The notes: a model not told the origin generated them from the letters alone. DNA of 64,000 nt from Parasutterella muris (GCF_009767915.1 NZ_WSRP01000007.1:1-64000), one strand, 5' to 3'; shown: positions 52,172 through 61,116, numbered from the stretch's first letter. Numbers and translations are program-made.

Positions 52172-52690
52172 ATGTTAAGAACACGCCGCACACCCAAAGA
52201 CAGAGCTGCTTTCCCCACTGAACTCCCTACAGGACTTCATATTCCGGCCGGTGTCTCTCCTGAAGTTTATGCTTCTCATCGCGATATTCTCTCAGTACTG
52301 CTGCTTCGTTTCATGACAAGCAGACTTCGCGCCATGTACCAGGCCTATGACGGTGACCTGACACTTTGTTTGGTCCTCGGTGAAATCGCTTCGCGCAATA
52401 CCGAACGTTTCTATGACGAGCGCCGCGGTTATATGCCGGCTGACGCACACGGTCAGAGACAGCTGCTTCCGTGCAACGCACTCTCTATTTCGGACGTGAC
52501 CGGTATTCCTCGCGAAACCGTTCGCCGCAAACTCGCAAAACTCGTCGAACTTGGCTGGATCGAGAAGACACCCGAAGACATGTACGTCATCACCGATAAG
52601 ATCGGCACCGTCTTTGCCGCATTCGATGACAGCCAGACATATGATCTGATGAAGACCAGCGAAAGAATCTCTAATGTACTGCGCAGCTAA
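52172..52690 (+). CDS. Winged-helix transcriptional regulator, unknown target
   Basis: From the ATG at 52172 (AGGAG 8 nt upstream) the protein has 172 residues; a GTG three codons earlier overlaps that ribosome-binding site and is less likely. The C-terminal half carries a helix-turn-helix with SISDVTGIPRETVRRKLAKLVELGWIEKT-type sequence (in part: DVTGIPRETVRRKLAKL), close to the Crp/MarR type, followed by a short wing. The N-terminal ~95 residues have helices (about 35-80) but no cyclic-nucleotide fold. It has a long upstream regulatory region and its own terminator. Target and signal are unknown. Confidence 0.75.
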   Translation: MLRTRRTPKDRAAFPTELPTGLHIPAGVSPEVYASHRDILSVLLLRFMTSRLRAMYQAYDGDLTLCLVLGEIASRNTERFYDERRGYMPADAHGQRQLLPCNALSISDVTGIPRETVRRKLAKLVELGWIEKTPEDMYVITDKIGTVFAAFDDSQTYDLMKTSERISNVLRS

Positions 52691-52735
52691 CCGAAAGACA
52701 CTGCCTTACAGATTATCCAAGGCTTGAAATACTTA

Positions 52736-52761
52736 GACCGCCCGATCGGCGGTCTTTTTTT
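52736..52761 (+). terminator. Rho-independent terminator after the winged-helix gene
   Basis: GACCGCC pairs with GGCGGTC around a 5-nt loop and is followed by seven T. Confidence 0.92.
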
Positions 52762-52848
52762 ATCTCTTCCGGACAAAGAAAAAGCCCGGATGCGCTCCGA
52801 GCTCTTTCTCGGTCCCCCGCTTTAGGAAGGACCGCCCATATCCTAAGA

Positions 52849-53217
52849 TTAGGCCTTGCGAACCAGTTTTTCTTTGATTCGGGCAGCCTTACCGGACAGA
52901 TTGCGCAGGTAGTAAAGCTTAGCGCGGCGAACATCGCCGTGACGCTTAACTTCGATGCTGGCAATCATCGGAGAATACAGCTGGAAAGTACGTTCAACGC
53001 CTTCGCCGCTGGAAATCTTACGAACGGTGAAAGCGGAATTCAGACCGCGGTTGCGCTTAGCGATCACAACGCCTTCAAAGGCCTGTACACGCTTGCGGGA
53101 ACCTTCAACAACGTTGACGTTAACAACAACGGTGTCGCCGGGGTTGATCTGCGGGAAAGTTTTGCCTTCAGAAAGACGGGCAATCTCTTCCTTTTCAAGT
53201 GTTTCAATCAAATTCAT
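52849..53217 (-). CDS. rplS: 50S ribosomal protein L19
   Basis: L19 sits at the 30S-50S interface. The 122-residue protein has the family pattern [30 protein letters not shown] (in part: [15 protein letters not shown]), [13 protein letters not shown] and the basic [14 protein letters not shown] end. It is the last gene of the rpsP-rimM-trmD-rplS operon, 64 nt after trmD. The ATG at 53217 has AGATTAC upstream, a weak ribosome-binding site. Confidence 0.97.
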   Translation of the reverse strand: MNLIETLEKEEIARLSEGKTFPQINPGDTVVVNVNVVEGSRKRVQAFEGVVIAKRNRGLNSAFTVRKISSGEGVERTFQLYSPMIASIEVKRHGDVRRAKLYYLRNLSGKAARIKEKLVRKA

Positions 53218-53281
53218 TTGTAATCTCCAATGACCATCATCATGCAGATCTTTTCGTCTTAAACTGCCGAGAGGATGGGTT

Positions 53282-54040
53282 TTAAACCAAGAAGTCCGAA
53301 GACTCCGAACTAAGCGTTCTCAGAACTTTCTCATCCTCTTCGGAGAGAAGATTCTTCGAGCGCGCTATTTTAACCAAATCCGGACGGTTTGTGGCGGTTG
53401 TTTGTAACGCCATTTTTCTCGTCCAGTCCTGAATATGCTTATGGTGCCCGTTGACCAGCACTTCCGGCACTTTCATCCCTCTCCACTCTTCCGGCCGCGT
53501 ATAGTGCGGCGCGTCCAAAAGACCTGTGGAGAAAGATTCGTCCGAAGCCGAGAGCTCTTTAATGGCTCCGGGAAGACGCCTCACAACCGCGTCCATCAGA
53601 ACCATTGCCGCTAGTTCTCCGCCGGAGAGGACATAGTCGCCGATGGAAATAATCTCGTCCACATAAGTGTCGAGAAACCGCTGATCGATGCCTTCATAAC
53701 GCCCGCAGACAAGAATCATGTCCTCGTCGCTTTCCGCAAGCTCAAGCACTCGCTCATCGCAAAGCGTACGGCCAGAAGGCGCAAATGCGAACACACGTCC
53801 CCGGTTTCCGTCTGCGCGGATCGCGTCAATCGTCTGAGCTAAAGGCTCAGCCATCATGACCATGCCGGGGCCGCCCCCGAAGGGACGATCGTCGACAGTG
53901 CGGTGCGCATCATGCGTGAATTTGCGCGGATTCCATATCTTGAGCTGCCAAAGGCCAAGCTTTGCAGCCCTCGAAGTAATACCGCACTCGGCAATCAGTG
54001 CCGGCATCTGCGGAAAAAGGGTTACGACGTCAATACGCAT
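53282..54040 (-). CDS. trmD: tRNA (guanine-37-N1)-methyltransferase
   Basis: TrmD methylates G37 next to the anticodon of tRNAs reading CNN and some other codons, which prevents frameshifts. From the ATG at 54040 the protein has 252 residues; it starts [12 protein letters not shown], the usual family start. It carries the trefoil-knot SAM site ([11 protein letters not shown]-type, here [14 protein letters not shown], and [18 protein letters not shown]). A reading frame open to 54079 would overlap rimM and is less likely. Gap to rimM is 7 nt. Confidence 0.97.
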   Translation of the reverse strand: MRIDVVTLFPQMPALIAECGITSRAAKLGLWQLKIWNPRKFTHDAHRTVDDRPFGGGPGMVMMAEPLAQTIDAIRADGNRGRVFAFAPSGRTLCDERVLELAESDEDMILVCGRYEGIDQRFLDTYVDEIISIGDYVLSGGELAAMVLMDAVVRRLPGAIKELSASDESFSTGLLDAPHYTRPEEWRGMKVPEVLVNGHHKHIQDWTRKMALQTTATNRPDLVKIARSKNLLSEEDEKVLRTLSSESSDFLV

Positions 54041-54047
54041 CGGCCGA

Positions 54048-54572
54048 TCAGCTCCAGGTGGGATCCCAGTCAAGAACAATCTTTCTGTTCTCTAAATCCG
54101 CCTCAACAAAGTAGCTGTCCACAAAGGGAATCAAAACAGAACTTCCGTCAGGCTTCTGAACATCCAAAATGTCATGAACGCCGTTGTCGATCAGACCTTT
54201 AACCACTCCGATCGTCTCGCCTGCCTTGTTCACCGCTTCACAGCCGATCAGATCCACCCAGTAGAATTCGCCTTCTTCGATCTGCGGAAAATCCTTTCGG
54301 TACATGCCGACAGCGCCTCTAAGTTCGGCAGCCTGCTCCGGAGTCTCAATCCCTTCGAGCTTGGCAATGAGACCGGCTCCGTGCACCTTGGCTTTTTCCA
54401 TGCGAATAGGACGCACACCGCCCTCCCGATCACAGATTAACCAGTTTTCGGAGGACAGAAGCGCCTGAGTGTCCTGAAAAGGCTGAACGCGAACCCAGCC
54501 CTTCAAGCCGTAAGCACCATGCAAAACGCCGAGCAGTATAGGCTCGGCGCTGAAATTCTTTTCGTTTGTCAC
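54048..54572 (-). CDS. rimM: 16S rRNA processing protein RimM
   Basis: RimM binds S19 and helps the 30S head mature. The 174-residue protein has the N-terminal RimM domain starting with LGVLHGAYGLKGWVRVQPF (in part: HGAYGLKGWVRV) and the C-terminal PRC-barrel with EGEFYWVDLIGCEAVN and a final KIVLDWDPTW. Order and spacing (16 nt after rpsP, 7 nt before trmD) are standard. Confidence 0.96.
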   Translation of the reverse strand: MTNEKNFSAEPILLGVLHGAYGLKGWVRVQPFQDTQALLSSENWLICDREGGVRPIRMEKAKVHGAGLIAKLEGIETPEQAAELRGAVGMYRKDFPQIEEGEFYWVDLIGCEAVNKAGETIGVVKGLIDNGVHDILDVQKPDGSSVLIPFVDSYFVEADLENRKIVLDWDPTWS

Positions 54573-54587
54573 AAACGGTGAGGAAAA

Positions 54588-54848
54588 TTAGGCAGCGGGA
54601 GCGGCTGTCTTTTTGAATTCCTTGTAAAGACGGGCAACTGTGTCGCTCATCTTTGCGCCGTTAGCAACCCAAGCGTTGAGGCTGGCTTCGTTGATAGAGA
54701 GACGCTGAGCAGCGCCGCTGGCCATCGGGTTGTAGAAACCGATGCGTTCATTGAAACGTCCGTCACGGGGATTGCGGGAGTCGGTCGCGACGATGTTAAA
54801 GAAGGGGCGCTTCTTGGAGCCGCCACGAGCCAGACGAATAACGACCAT
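54588..54848 (-). CDS. rpsP: 30S ribosomal protein S16
   Basis: S16 binds 16S rRNA early in 30S assembly. The start is the ATG at 54848 ([19 protein letters not shown]), preceded by GAGGTAA; the frame is open to 54917 but the longer form adds a non-family stretch. The 86 residues have the standard length and the [12 protein letters not shown] motif. First gene of the rpsP-rimM-trmD-rplS operon, with a good promoter about 75 nt upstream. Confidence 0.97.
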   Translation of the reverse strand: MVVIRLARGGSKKRPFFNIVATDSRNPRDGRFNERIGFYNPMASGAAQRLSINEASLNAWVANGAKMSDTVARLYKEFKKTAAPAA

Positions 54849-54893
54849 AGTTAAATTACCTCTATAGAAATATATTTTAAAAATGAAAATAGT

Positions 54894-54909
54894 AGGCGCT
54901 ATAACGCCT
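54894..54909 (-). other. Small hairpin in the rpsP leader
   Basis: AGGCG pairs with CGCCT around a 6-nt loop, just after the predicted transcription start. It could stabilise the mRNA 5' end. Confidence 0.35.
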
Positions 54910-54920
54910 GAAAACACGTG

Positions 54921-54949
54921 ATTCTATCCCATTTTTCCTAATTAAACAA
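54921..54949 (-). promoter_or_regulatory. Sigma-70 promoter of the rpsP operon
   Basis: On the minus strand TTGTTT and TAGAAT are 17 nt apart, in an A/T-rich context. The start would lie about 65 nt upstream of the rpsP ATG. Confidence 0.6.
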
Positions 54950-54997
54950 TCCACAAGCGATAATTTGTTGCCGAATTGTTACGGAAAAGCGGAAAGC

Positions 54998-55025
54998 GAA
55001 AGAACGCGGCACGCCGCGTCCTTTC
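54998..55025 (-). terminator. Terminator-like hairpin after etfA
   Basis: GAAAG-G-ACGCGGC pairs with GCCGCGT-T-CTTTC, a 12-bp stem with one mismatch, 12 nt after the etfA stop. The minus-strand tail GCTTTCCGCTTTT is only partly T-rich. Confidence 0.7.
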
Positions 55026-55037
55026 CCGGATCACAAA

Positions 55038-55967
55038 TTAAAGCTTCTGTTCCAATTCGCGGACTGTCGCCATGGCGTCAGCCACCAATCCGTAATCAGC
55101 TACTTCGAAGATCGGCGCTTCCGGATCCTTGTTGACCGCAACAATGACTTTGGCGTCTTTAATGCCGGCAATGTGCTGGATCGCGCCTGAAATACCGAAA
55201 CCGATATAAAGGTTCGGCGCAATGATCTTGCCGGTCTGACCGATCTGCCAATCATTGGGCGCAATGCCCGCGTCCACAACCGCGCGCGTTGTGCCGACCG
55301 CTGCGCCAAGCTTATCGGCTAAGCGGCCCATTTCTGCGAACTCCGCCTCATCGACCAAGCCTCTGCCGCCCGCAAGCACAATCTTCGCGCTCTGCAGATC
55401 GGGACGATCATTCTTAACCTGCTCTTTACGGACGAAAGTCACTTTGATCACAGGAGAAATCGGAACCACACGCTCAATCTGCACTGAAGTTTCACCCTTC
55501 TCTGCCGGATCAAAAGCGGTCGCGCGGACAGTAAGAACGACTTTTTCGTCAAGCGTACGAACGGTCTCGATCACGGAGCCTGCGTAGATCGGATGCTTAA
55601 ACGTTTTGCCGTCAACCACATCGGTCACTTCAGAAATCTGTGCGACATCGAGTTTTGCCGCGACGCGCGGCGCAGCGGCTTTGCCGCTCGGATTGGCGAT
55701 AAAGAGAATATGGGAATATTCCGAGCTGACTTCTAATACAGAGGCGCTCATGTTTTCTGGAAGTTCTTCGGCAAAATAAGGCGCTTCCGTCAGAAGAACG
55801 CGTCTGATGCCTTTAATAGAGCTCGCCTCTTCAAGCACTTTAGACCCGTCCTGTGCCGCGATAAACACATCGATATCTCCGCCGATTTTCTGAGCGGCGG
55901 TCACAAGCGAGTAAACCGCAGGATTCAGAGCGACCTGATTGTGATCAGCAATAATTAATACAGACAT
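55038..55967 (-). CDS. etfA: Electron transfer flavoprotein, alpha subunit
   Basis: EtfAB carries electrons from flavin dehydrogenases such as acyl-CoA dehydrogenases to the quinone pool. The 309-residue protein has an N-terminal adenine-nucleotide-like domain and the C-terminal FAD domain with [38 protein letters not shown] in family form (in part: [12 protein letters not shown] and [10 protein letters not shown]), [23 protein letters not shown] (in part: [13 protein letters not shown]) and the final [19 protein letters not shown]. It is 12 nt after etfB. No partner dehydrogenase or ETF-quinone oxidoreductase is in the window. Confidence 0.96.
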   Translation of the reverse strand: MSVLIIADHNQVALNPAVYSLVTAAQKIGGDIDVFIAAQDGSKVLEEASSIKGIRRVLLTEAPYFAEELPENMSASVLEVSSEYSHILFIANPSGKAAAPRVAAKLDVAQISEVTDVVDGKTFKHPIYAGSVIETVRTLDEKVVLTVRATAFDPAEKGETSVQIERVVPISPVIKVTFVRKEQVKNDRPDLQSAKIVLAGGRGLVDEAEFAEMGRLADKLGAAVGTTRAVVDAGIAPNDWQIGQTGKIIAPNLYIGFGISGAIQHIAGIKDAKVIVAVNKDPEAPIFEVADYGLVADAMATVRELEQKL

Positions 55968-55979
55968 TGTTTTCGCTCC

Positions 55980-56732
55980 TTAAAGTACCTTAGCCTCGTT
56001 CTTGAGTTTGTCGATCAGTTCATCGACACTGGCAACACGCTGTCCGACTTTTCTTGCGGCAGGAGCCTCATAGCCGACAACTTCAGTGTGCGCACGAAGC
56101 TGTACGCCGAGCGAAGCCGCTTCAATGACTTCCTGCGGCTTGCGCTTTGCCTTCATCATCATCGGCAGCGTCACATAACGCGGTGCGTTCAGACGCAGAT
56201 CCGCGGTCACCACCGCGGGCAGCGTCAGTTCGACGATCTCAAAACCTCCGTCTACTTCACGGGTAACGACAAGGCGGCCTTCTTTCATTTCCGCGCCAGA
56301 TGCATGCGTACCCTGCGGGTAGCCGCAAAGCGCGGCAACCATCTGACCGACCTGATTCGCATCGTCATCCACGGCCTGCTTGCCGCAGATAATCAAATCA
56401 GGAGTCGACTGATTCACATAAGCGGCCAGAATCTTGGCCACATTCAGCGGCTCAAGCTCGTAGGCCTGAGATGTCTGCAAAAGGACTGCTTTGTCGGCGC
56501 CCATGGCAAGCGCGACACGAAGCGTTTCTGCGCACTGCGCTTCACCGACGGAGACCGCGATAACTTCATGCGCAATGCCTTTTTCTTTCATCTGAACCGC
56601 CTGTTCCAAGGCGATCTCATCAAACGGGTTCATGGATTTCTTGAGCGAACTCACATCAAGCGTGCCGTCCGCACCGAGTTTGACTTTAATGTTCGCATCC
56701 ACGACCCGTTTTACCGGGACAAGAATCTTCAT
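55980..56732 (-). CDS. etfB: Electron transfer flavoprotein, beta subunit
   Basis: The 250-residue partner of EtfA binds AMP. It has the family start KILVPVKRVVDANIKVK, the NPFDEIALEQAV segment, the LAMGADKAVLL motif, GKQAVDDDANQVGQM with the AMP-binding loop, and the VTADLRLNAPRYVTLPMMMKAKRKP end (in part: RLNAPRYVTLP). The group (I) features fit ETF of the common housekeeping type rather than an electron-bifurcating one, but this is a judgement by eye. A consensus TATAAT at 56770-56775 lies about 40 nt upstream. Confidence 0.96.
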   Translation of the reverse strand: MKILVPVKRVVDANIKVKLGADGTLDVSSLKKSMNPFDEIALEQAVQMKEKGIAHEVIAVSVGEAQCAETLRVALAMGADKAVLLQTSQAYELEPLNVAKILAAYVNQSTPDLIICGKQAVDDDANQVGQMVAALCGYPQGTHASGAEMKEGRLVVTREVDGGFEIVELTLPAVVTADLRLNAPRYVTLPMMMKAKRKPQEVIEAASLGVQLRAHTEVVGYEAPAARKVGQRVASVDELIDKLKNEAKVL

Positions 56733-56769
56733 TTTCTCTTTCTCTGTGCTTTAAGTAACAATACAGGGG

Positions 56770-56775
56770 ATTATA
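56770..56775 (-). promoter_or_regulatory. Probable -10 element of the etfBA promoter
   Basis: A perfect TATAAT is read on the minus strand 38 nt upstream of the etfB start. No clear -35 box is present. Confidence 0.4.
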
Positions 56776-56926
56776 GCCACCGAGGCTTCAAGGATTTCAC
56801 GCAAAAAACGCTTTTTTTACTCTTACTCGGGAATTTCACGCTGTTCAAATGTGTTAACTGCTTAACGGGGTACGTTTCGCTGATTTGCTAGCATTTTCAT
56901 AACCTTACAAAGACCAGGAGAATAAG

Positions 56927-58444
56927 ATGTCTCAAATCAAAATTTCCGGATTATGCGCTGCTGTCGTCTTATGTTTCGGCAGTCATTCTTTCGCAGCGGA
57001 CCAGAATCTGAACACTGACCTTATCGTCGTCGGTGCGGGTTCCGCCGGACTTTCCGCTGCCGTTCAGGGCGCTGAACTCGGTAAAAAAGTGATTCTGCTT
57101 GAAAAGAATCCGTATGTCGGCGGCAATTCCCAACACGCCGAAGGCCTTTTTGCCGTGGATTCCGAATGGAACCGTCTTAGAGGCGATCCGCTCACACGTC
57201 AGGAAGCCTATCGTCAGTTCATCGAACGCCAAAACCACCTCGTAGACCCGTATAAAAACAAGGATTTCGTTGAAGGGTCCGCTGAAAACATCGAATGGCT
57301 CTCCAAGCACGGCATTGAGTTTGAAGTCATTCGCGAAACACCGCTCAAGGACAACACCTGGCACATCATTAAGAACTACAAAGGTGTTAACCACGGTGCC
57401 GGTCTTATCAAGGGCATGAAAGATGCCGCCGATAAACTCGGTGTGCAGACCATGCTTGCCACACCTGCCGTCGATCTGATTAAGAAAGACGACAAAGTCG
57501 TTGGCGTTATCGCTAAAGACAACAAGGGCAACACTTATCACATTTCCGGCAAAGCGGTCATTCTCGCTTCCGGAAGCTTTGGCGACGATCCGAAGAAAGT
57601 TGCCGAATGGGGTCACAGAGACCCTGAAGCATGGAAGAGCTCCGTGCCTATCAACAAGACCGGTGACGGCATTGTCATGGCGATGAAAGCCGGTGCGGAA
57701 AGAGGTCCCGTCAGCTTTATCGGTCATCTCGGCACCGAGGGCAAAGGCATCAAGTTCCTCAGCAACCTTTACGGAACATCCTGGCAGCCCTTTAACCTTT
57801 GGGTTAATCGTGACGGTCTGCGCTTTACGGATGAATCCCAGTGCAACGCCTTCAGTGAAGCAGCTAACGCGATCTACGCTCAGCCGGGTCACTATGGCTG
57901 GTGTATCTTTGACGAAAATACCGTCAAGTACTTAATGGAAAAAGGCGCCTCTTCCGGCATCGGTGTTTTAGTTCCGATCGGAACGAAATACGCCAACCTG
58001 CAGAAGGACATCGACGAAGCTCTGGCAGCTGACTCGGACGGATTCAAGAGCGCCTCTACCGTCGCAGGGCTCGCTAAAGCCATCAATGTCCCTGCCGCAG
58101 CACTGGAAAAGACGGTTGCCGAATACAACAAGAACTGCGAACTGCAGAGCGATCCGATGTTCCTGAAAGATCGCCGCTACTTAGTTCCGATTGAAGGCAA
58201 GAAACTCTATGCGCTGAAACTGAAATCCTACTTCTTCAGCGCCTACGGCGGTCTGATCACCAATCGGGATCATCAGGTCCTCGATAAAGACTCTCGTCCG
58301 ATCAAAGGTCTTTACGCCGCAGGTCTTGAAGTATCCAACATGGTCGGCCCGACCTACCCGGACTTCTTCTCCGGCCACGCTTTCGGCTTTGCTTCCTACT
58401 CCGGACGCCATGCCGCTATCAACGCTGTTAAAGAAATGAAATAA
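56927..58444 (+). CDS. Secreted FAD-dependent reductase (fumarate reductase/flavocytochrome c-like)
   Basis: The 505-residue protein has a signal peptide (cleavage near SFAA, residue 24) and the FAD_binding_2 fold of fumarate, urocanate and related reductases: VVGAGSAGLSAAVQGAELGKKVILLEK (in part: GAGSAGLSAAVQGAEL), GGNS, a VNHGAGLIKGM segment, VILASGSFG, NKTGDGIVMAMKAGAE and the C-terminal GGLITN and GLYAAGLEV. There is no heme-binding CxxCH and no FMN-binding domain, so electrons must come from a separate protein. The substrate may be fumarate, urocanate or another enoate. GGAG precedes the ATG, and a terminator follows. Confidence 0.88.
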   Translation: MSQIKISGLCAAVVLCFGSHSFAADQNLNTDLIVVGAGSAGLSAAVQGAELGKKVILLEKNPYVGGNSQHAEGLFAVDSEWNRLRGDPLTRQEAYRQFIERQNHLVDPYKNKDFVEGSAENIEWLSKHGIEFEVIRETPLKDNTWHIIKNYKGVNHGAGLIKGMKDAADKLGVQTMLATPAVDLIKKDDKVVGVIAKDNKGNTYHISGKAVILASGSFGDDPKKVAEWGHRDPEAWKSSVPINKTGDGIVMAMKAGAERGPVSFIGHLGTEGKGIKFLSNLYGTSWQPFNLWVNRDGLRFTDESQCNAFSEAANAIYAQPGHYGWCIFDENTVKYLMEKGASSGIGVLVPIGTKYANLQKDIDEALAADSDGFKSASTVAGLAKAINVPAAALEKTVAEYNKNCELQSDPMFLKDRRYLVPIEGKKLYALKLKSYFFSAYGGLITNRDHQVLDKDSRPIKGLYAAGLEVSNMVGPTYPDFFSGHAFGFASYSGRHAAINAVKEMK

Positions 58445-58463
58445 GTTCTCCTAAGAGCGATAA

Positions 58464-58500
58464 GCCCGCAGCTCATTTAATGATCTGCGGGTTTATTTTT
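58464..58500 (+). terminator. Rho-independent terminator after the flavoprotein gene
   Basis: CCCGCAG pairs with CTGCGGG, and inside them TCA pairs with TGA. TTTATTTTT follows. Confidence 0.88.
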
Positions 58501-58511
58501 CATTTATCGGT

Positions 58512-58859
58512 CTAATCGGGATACTTCGAGCCTTTGAAGAGCAGCAGCAAACCGTAGATGAATCCGACAATAGGAATGATGAACAGCACGACCGACCAAG
58601 GCGAGTACTGTATGTCTCGGCAGCGCTTAATACAGGCAAAGAGCTGAAGCACTAAAACAATGACCGGAAACCAGCCGATCGCTTTGACATTGACTGTACC
58701 CGCTGAAGCGTTATAGACCGAAGAAAAATCAACGAACCAGGACGAGATAAAGCACAGAACCAGCATCGTCAGAAAAAACGACAGTCTGTGTATTCTTCCG
58801 TCCGGCAAAAACGGATTGTTATTGACTCTCGGCACTGCCAAATTAAACTGCTGCGACAT
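58512..58859 (-). CDS. Small DUF805-like membrane protein
   Basis: From the ATG at 58859 (MSQQFNLAVPRVN), preceded by AGGTGAAA, the protein has 115 residues; a longer frame to 58931 is open but has no support. It has the DUF805 pattern: a short hydrophilic start with NNNPFLPDGRIHRLSFFLT, about three to four membrane segments, the FACIKRCRDIQYSPWSVVLF motif and an LFKGSKYPD end. It is a close paralogue of the gene just upstream. Function unknown. The gene runs toward the convergent flavoprotein gene. Confidence 0.8.
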   Translation of the reverse strand: MSQQFNLAVPRVNNNPFLPDGRIHRLSFFLTMLVLCFISSWFVDFSSVYNASAGTVNVKAIGWFPVIVLVLQLFACIKRCRDIQYSPWSVVLFIIPIVGFIYGLLLLFKGSKYPD

Positions 58860-58932
58860 ATTTTCACCTCTGCTTTCGTTTTCAAAGACTGTAGCCCGAA
58901 AGGATTGCAAAGGCTGTGAAATAACCTCCAAA

Positions 58933-59358
58933 CTAGGCAGGTTTCGTCAAAAAAATAAACCCGAAGATCGGCAATTGATCTGCGGGCTGATTGGTCTCTG
59001 CCGGTTTAATTCGGATAGCGGGGACCTTTAAACAGCAGAATAAGACTGTAAACAAAACCGACGAGCGGAATAAACAGAAGAAGTACGCACCACGGAGAGC
59101 TTTTAATACATCTCTGCAGCGTTTGATGCAGGCAAAGATCTGAAGAAGCACGGTACCGAGAGATGCACTAACGGCTGTTTCAAAGACCATAGCGTCCTCT
59201 GAAACGACACCCGCCTCAGTCACACCGTAAAAACAACTCGCAATCAGGCTCAGCACCAGCGTCGTCAGAAAAAACGACATTTTGTGAATTCGTCCCTCCG
59301 GTAAAAACGGATTGTTATTGACTTTAGGAATGGATTCCTGCTCAAACTGTTCTGACAT
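58933..59358 (-). pseudogene. Frameshifted DUF805-like paralogue
   Basis: The 141-residue frame matches the paralogue downstream through LQIFACIKRCRD and then diverges into an unrelated basic stretch. A two-base shift after that point restores a good match: the other frame reads IKSSPWCVLLLFIPLVGFVYS, then an LFKGPRYPN end, with its stop at 59006-59008 aligned with the paralogue's end. The present frame instead runs through the gene's own terminator (58950-58986). So the gene was an intact DUF805 protein and is now frameshifted near 59113, or the sequence has an error, or frameshifting is used. The N-terminal membrane half is intact. Confidence 0.8.
58949..58986 (-). terminator. Terminator of the frameshifted DUF805 gene
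   Basis: CCCG-AGATC pairs with GATCT-CGGG with one mismatch and a long T-run follows on the minus strand. It starts 20 nt after the stop of the restored frame, where a terminator is expected. Confidence 0.85.
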
Positions 59359-59389
59359 TTTTTCCTTCGTTCAATTTTTAGAAAACACA

Positions 59390-59426
59390 AACCGGCAGGA
59401 AGTCAATCTTCAAAGACCTGCCGGTT
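59390..59426 (-). terminator. Terminator after the AspT/YidE-like gene
   Basis: AACCGGCAGG pairs with CCTGCCGGTT around a 17-nt loop, with TTTGTGTTTTC after it on the minus strand. It lies 20 nt after the stop codon. Confidence 0.82.
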
Positions 59427-59445
59427 CACGGATCAGCACACTGAT

Positions 59446-61116
59446 TTAAGCGGCCCAAAGAATCATCAGGAGCACCTGACCGGAAATAATTCGCAGGAAC
59501 ATCGCAAGCGGATAGACCGTTGAATAAGAAATCAGCGCGATACTGCGTTCCGAAAGACTCGAAGCAAAGCCAAGCAGTGATGTGTTGGTGGTGCAGCCCG
59601 CAAGGAAACCTGCGATGGAATGGAAGTTCATATTCATCTTGGTGCGTGCGATAAAGCCCGCGATCGCAAGCGGAATCACGGTAATCGGAATTCCCAAAAG
59701 CACGTACAGATAGCCGCTTCCGTTGATAAAGGCTTCAAAGAAGGGTTTGCCGGAAGCCAAGCCGACGCTCGCCAAAAAGAATGTCTGCCCCCACTGCCTC
59801 AGCATCAGATTCGCCGAATGCGTAGTATAAGTCACCAGATGGAACCTCGGACCGTAATAGCCTAAGAGAATCGCGGCGATGAGCGGGCCTCCCGCCAAAC
59901 CAAGCTTGATCGTCACCGGTATGTACGGAAATGCGATCGGAACAGACCCGAGAAGCACCCCAAAGGCGATCGCCGCAAAGATAGCGATGACATTGGGTTT
60001 TTCCAACTGCTTCTCACGATTGCCGACAAGCGCGGCCAAACGACTGATCGCGTTTGCCGGACCGACGCAGATCAGCGTATCTCCGAGCTGCAGACGAAGC
60101 GAGTTGTAGGGGAAGAACGTAACGCCTGCGCGAGCGACACGCGTGATATTGACACCGTCAAAACGACTTAAATGCAAATCTTCAATTTGAACACCCTGCA
60201 TATTCGGTTCCGTCACACGAATGCGCTCGTTTTTGATCGGAGAATGCGCAGTGGCCAAATCCACCTCTTTATCTTCCTCACCGCAGAAAGCACAGACCGC
60301 GGTTTTGTGCTCCGCGTTGGAAACAATGCGCAGGCGGTCTCCGACATAAATCAGACTGTCCGCGGTCGGACTGGTGATTGTTCCGTCATGGAGCACTCGG
60401 GAACAAATAAAGGGACGTCCGATAATGGCACGGATTTCGCGAAGCGTAATGCCGCTTAAAGCCTTGTTGTTTGCCTTGACATGATAAAAAATCGGGGCGC
60501 GGTTCATATTCTGCTGCGCTAAATCCCATTTCTTGTCTTCTTCTGCAAGATCAACATTGAAGAATCGTTTAAGACCCATGATGACCGCCATGGTCGAAAG
60601 GATCGCAAACGGATAAGCGCAGGCATATCCGACCGTAATATCGATCTTCGAACCCAAAGACTGCAGGGCTTCCTGCGTCGCGCCGAGACCGGGCGTGCTT
60701 GTGACCGCACCGAACATGATGCCGAGCATCTCGGGAAGAGAGACTGCGGGTGCGCAGAGAAAATAAAGAATGACAGTGACCGCTAAGCTCAAACCGACCG
60801 CAAGCACCATCAGACCGACGAGTCCCGCGCCGCTGCTCTTAAATGTCGCAAAAAATGACGGCCCAACCTGCAGACCGATAAAGAACACAAACAGAATCAG
60901 GCCGAAATTTCTGAAGAAGCCCAGCATAGAGGCATCCACTTCGATGCCAAGCCAGCTCATAATCAGACCGACAAAAAGAACACAGGTCGCGCCGAACGAC
61001 AACCCGAAAAACTTTAATTTGCCAAGATAAAGACCAAGCGATATCGCAATACTAAAGGCAAGAATACCGTGCGAAAAAGAACCCGATTCGAATAAAAGCG
61101 AGCTGAGCCAATTCAT
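59446..61116 (-). CDS. AspT/YidE-type transport protein with TrkA-C domains
   Basis: AspT exchanges aspartate and alanine; YidE-type members of the same family have no proven substrate. The 556-residue protein has two membrane halves, each of five or six helices, around a cytoplasmic middle (about 200-360) with two TrkA-C (RCK_C) domains (LRIVSNAEHK and DTLICVGPANAI). The duplicated motif GAVTSTPGLGATQEAL and GFLAGCTTNTSLLGFA has the paired gly-rich re-entrant loop of the family. Any amino-acid exchange is inference. It stands alone and ends at a strong terminator. Confidence 0.85.
   Translation of the reverse strand: MNWLSSLLFESGSFSHGILAFSIAISLGLYLGKLKFFGLSFGATCVLFVGLIMSWLGIEVDASMLGFFRNFGLILFVFFIGLQVGPSFFATFKSSGAGLVGLMVLAVGLSLAVTVILYFLCAPAVSLPEMLGIMFGAVTSTPGLGATQEALQSLGSKIDITVGYACAYPFAILSTMAVIMGLKRFFNVDLAEEDKKWDLAQQNMNRAPIFYHVKANNKALSGITLREIRAIIGRPFICSRVLHDGTITSPTADSLIYVGDRLRIVSNAEHKTAVCAFCGEEDKEVDLATAHSPIKNERIRVTEPNMQGVQIEDLHLSRFDGVNITRVARAGVTFFPYNSLRLQLGDTLICVGPANAISRLAALVGNREKQLEKPNVIAIFAAIAFGVLLGSVPIAFPYIPVTIKLGLAGGPLIAAILLGYYGPRFHLVTYTTHSANLMLRQWGQTFFLASVGLASGKPFFEAFINGSGYLYVLLGIPITVIPLAIAGFIARTKMNMNFHSIAGFLAGCTTNTSLLGFASSLSERSIALISYSTVYPLAMFLRIISGQVLLMILWAA

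Noticed and set aside
54041-54079. Longer TrmD overlapping rimM
   Set aside because: TrmD starts at [12 protein letters not shown]; the extension has no family support.
54849-54917. Longer S16 with 23 extra N-terminal residues
   Set aside because: S16 starts at [10 protein letters not shown], and GAGGTAA precedes that ATG. The extension covers the leader hairpin.
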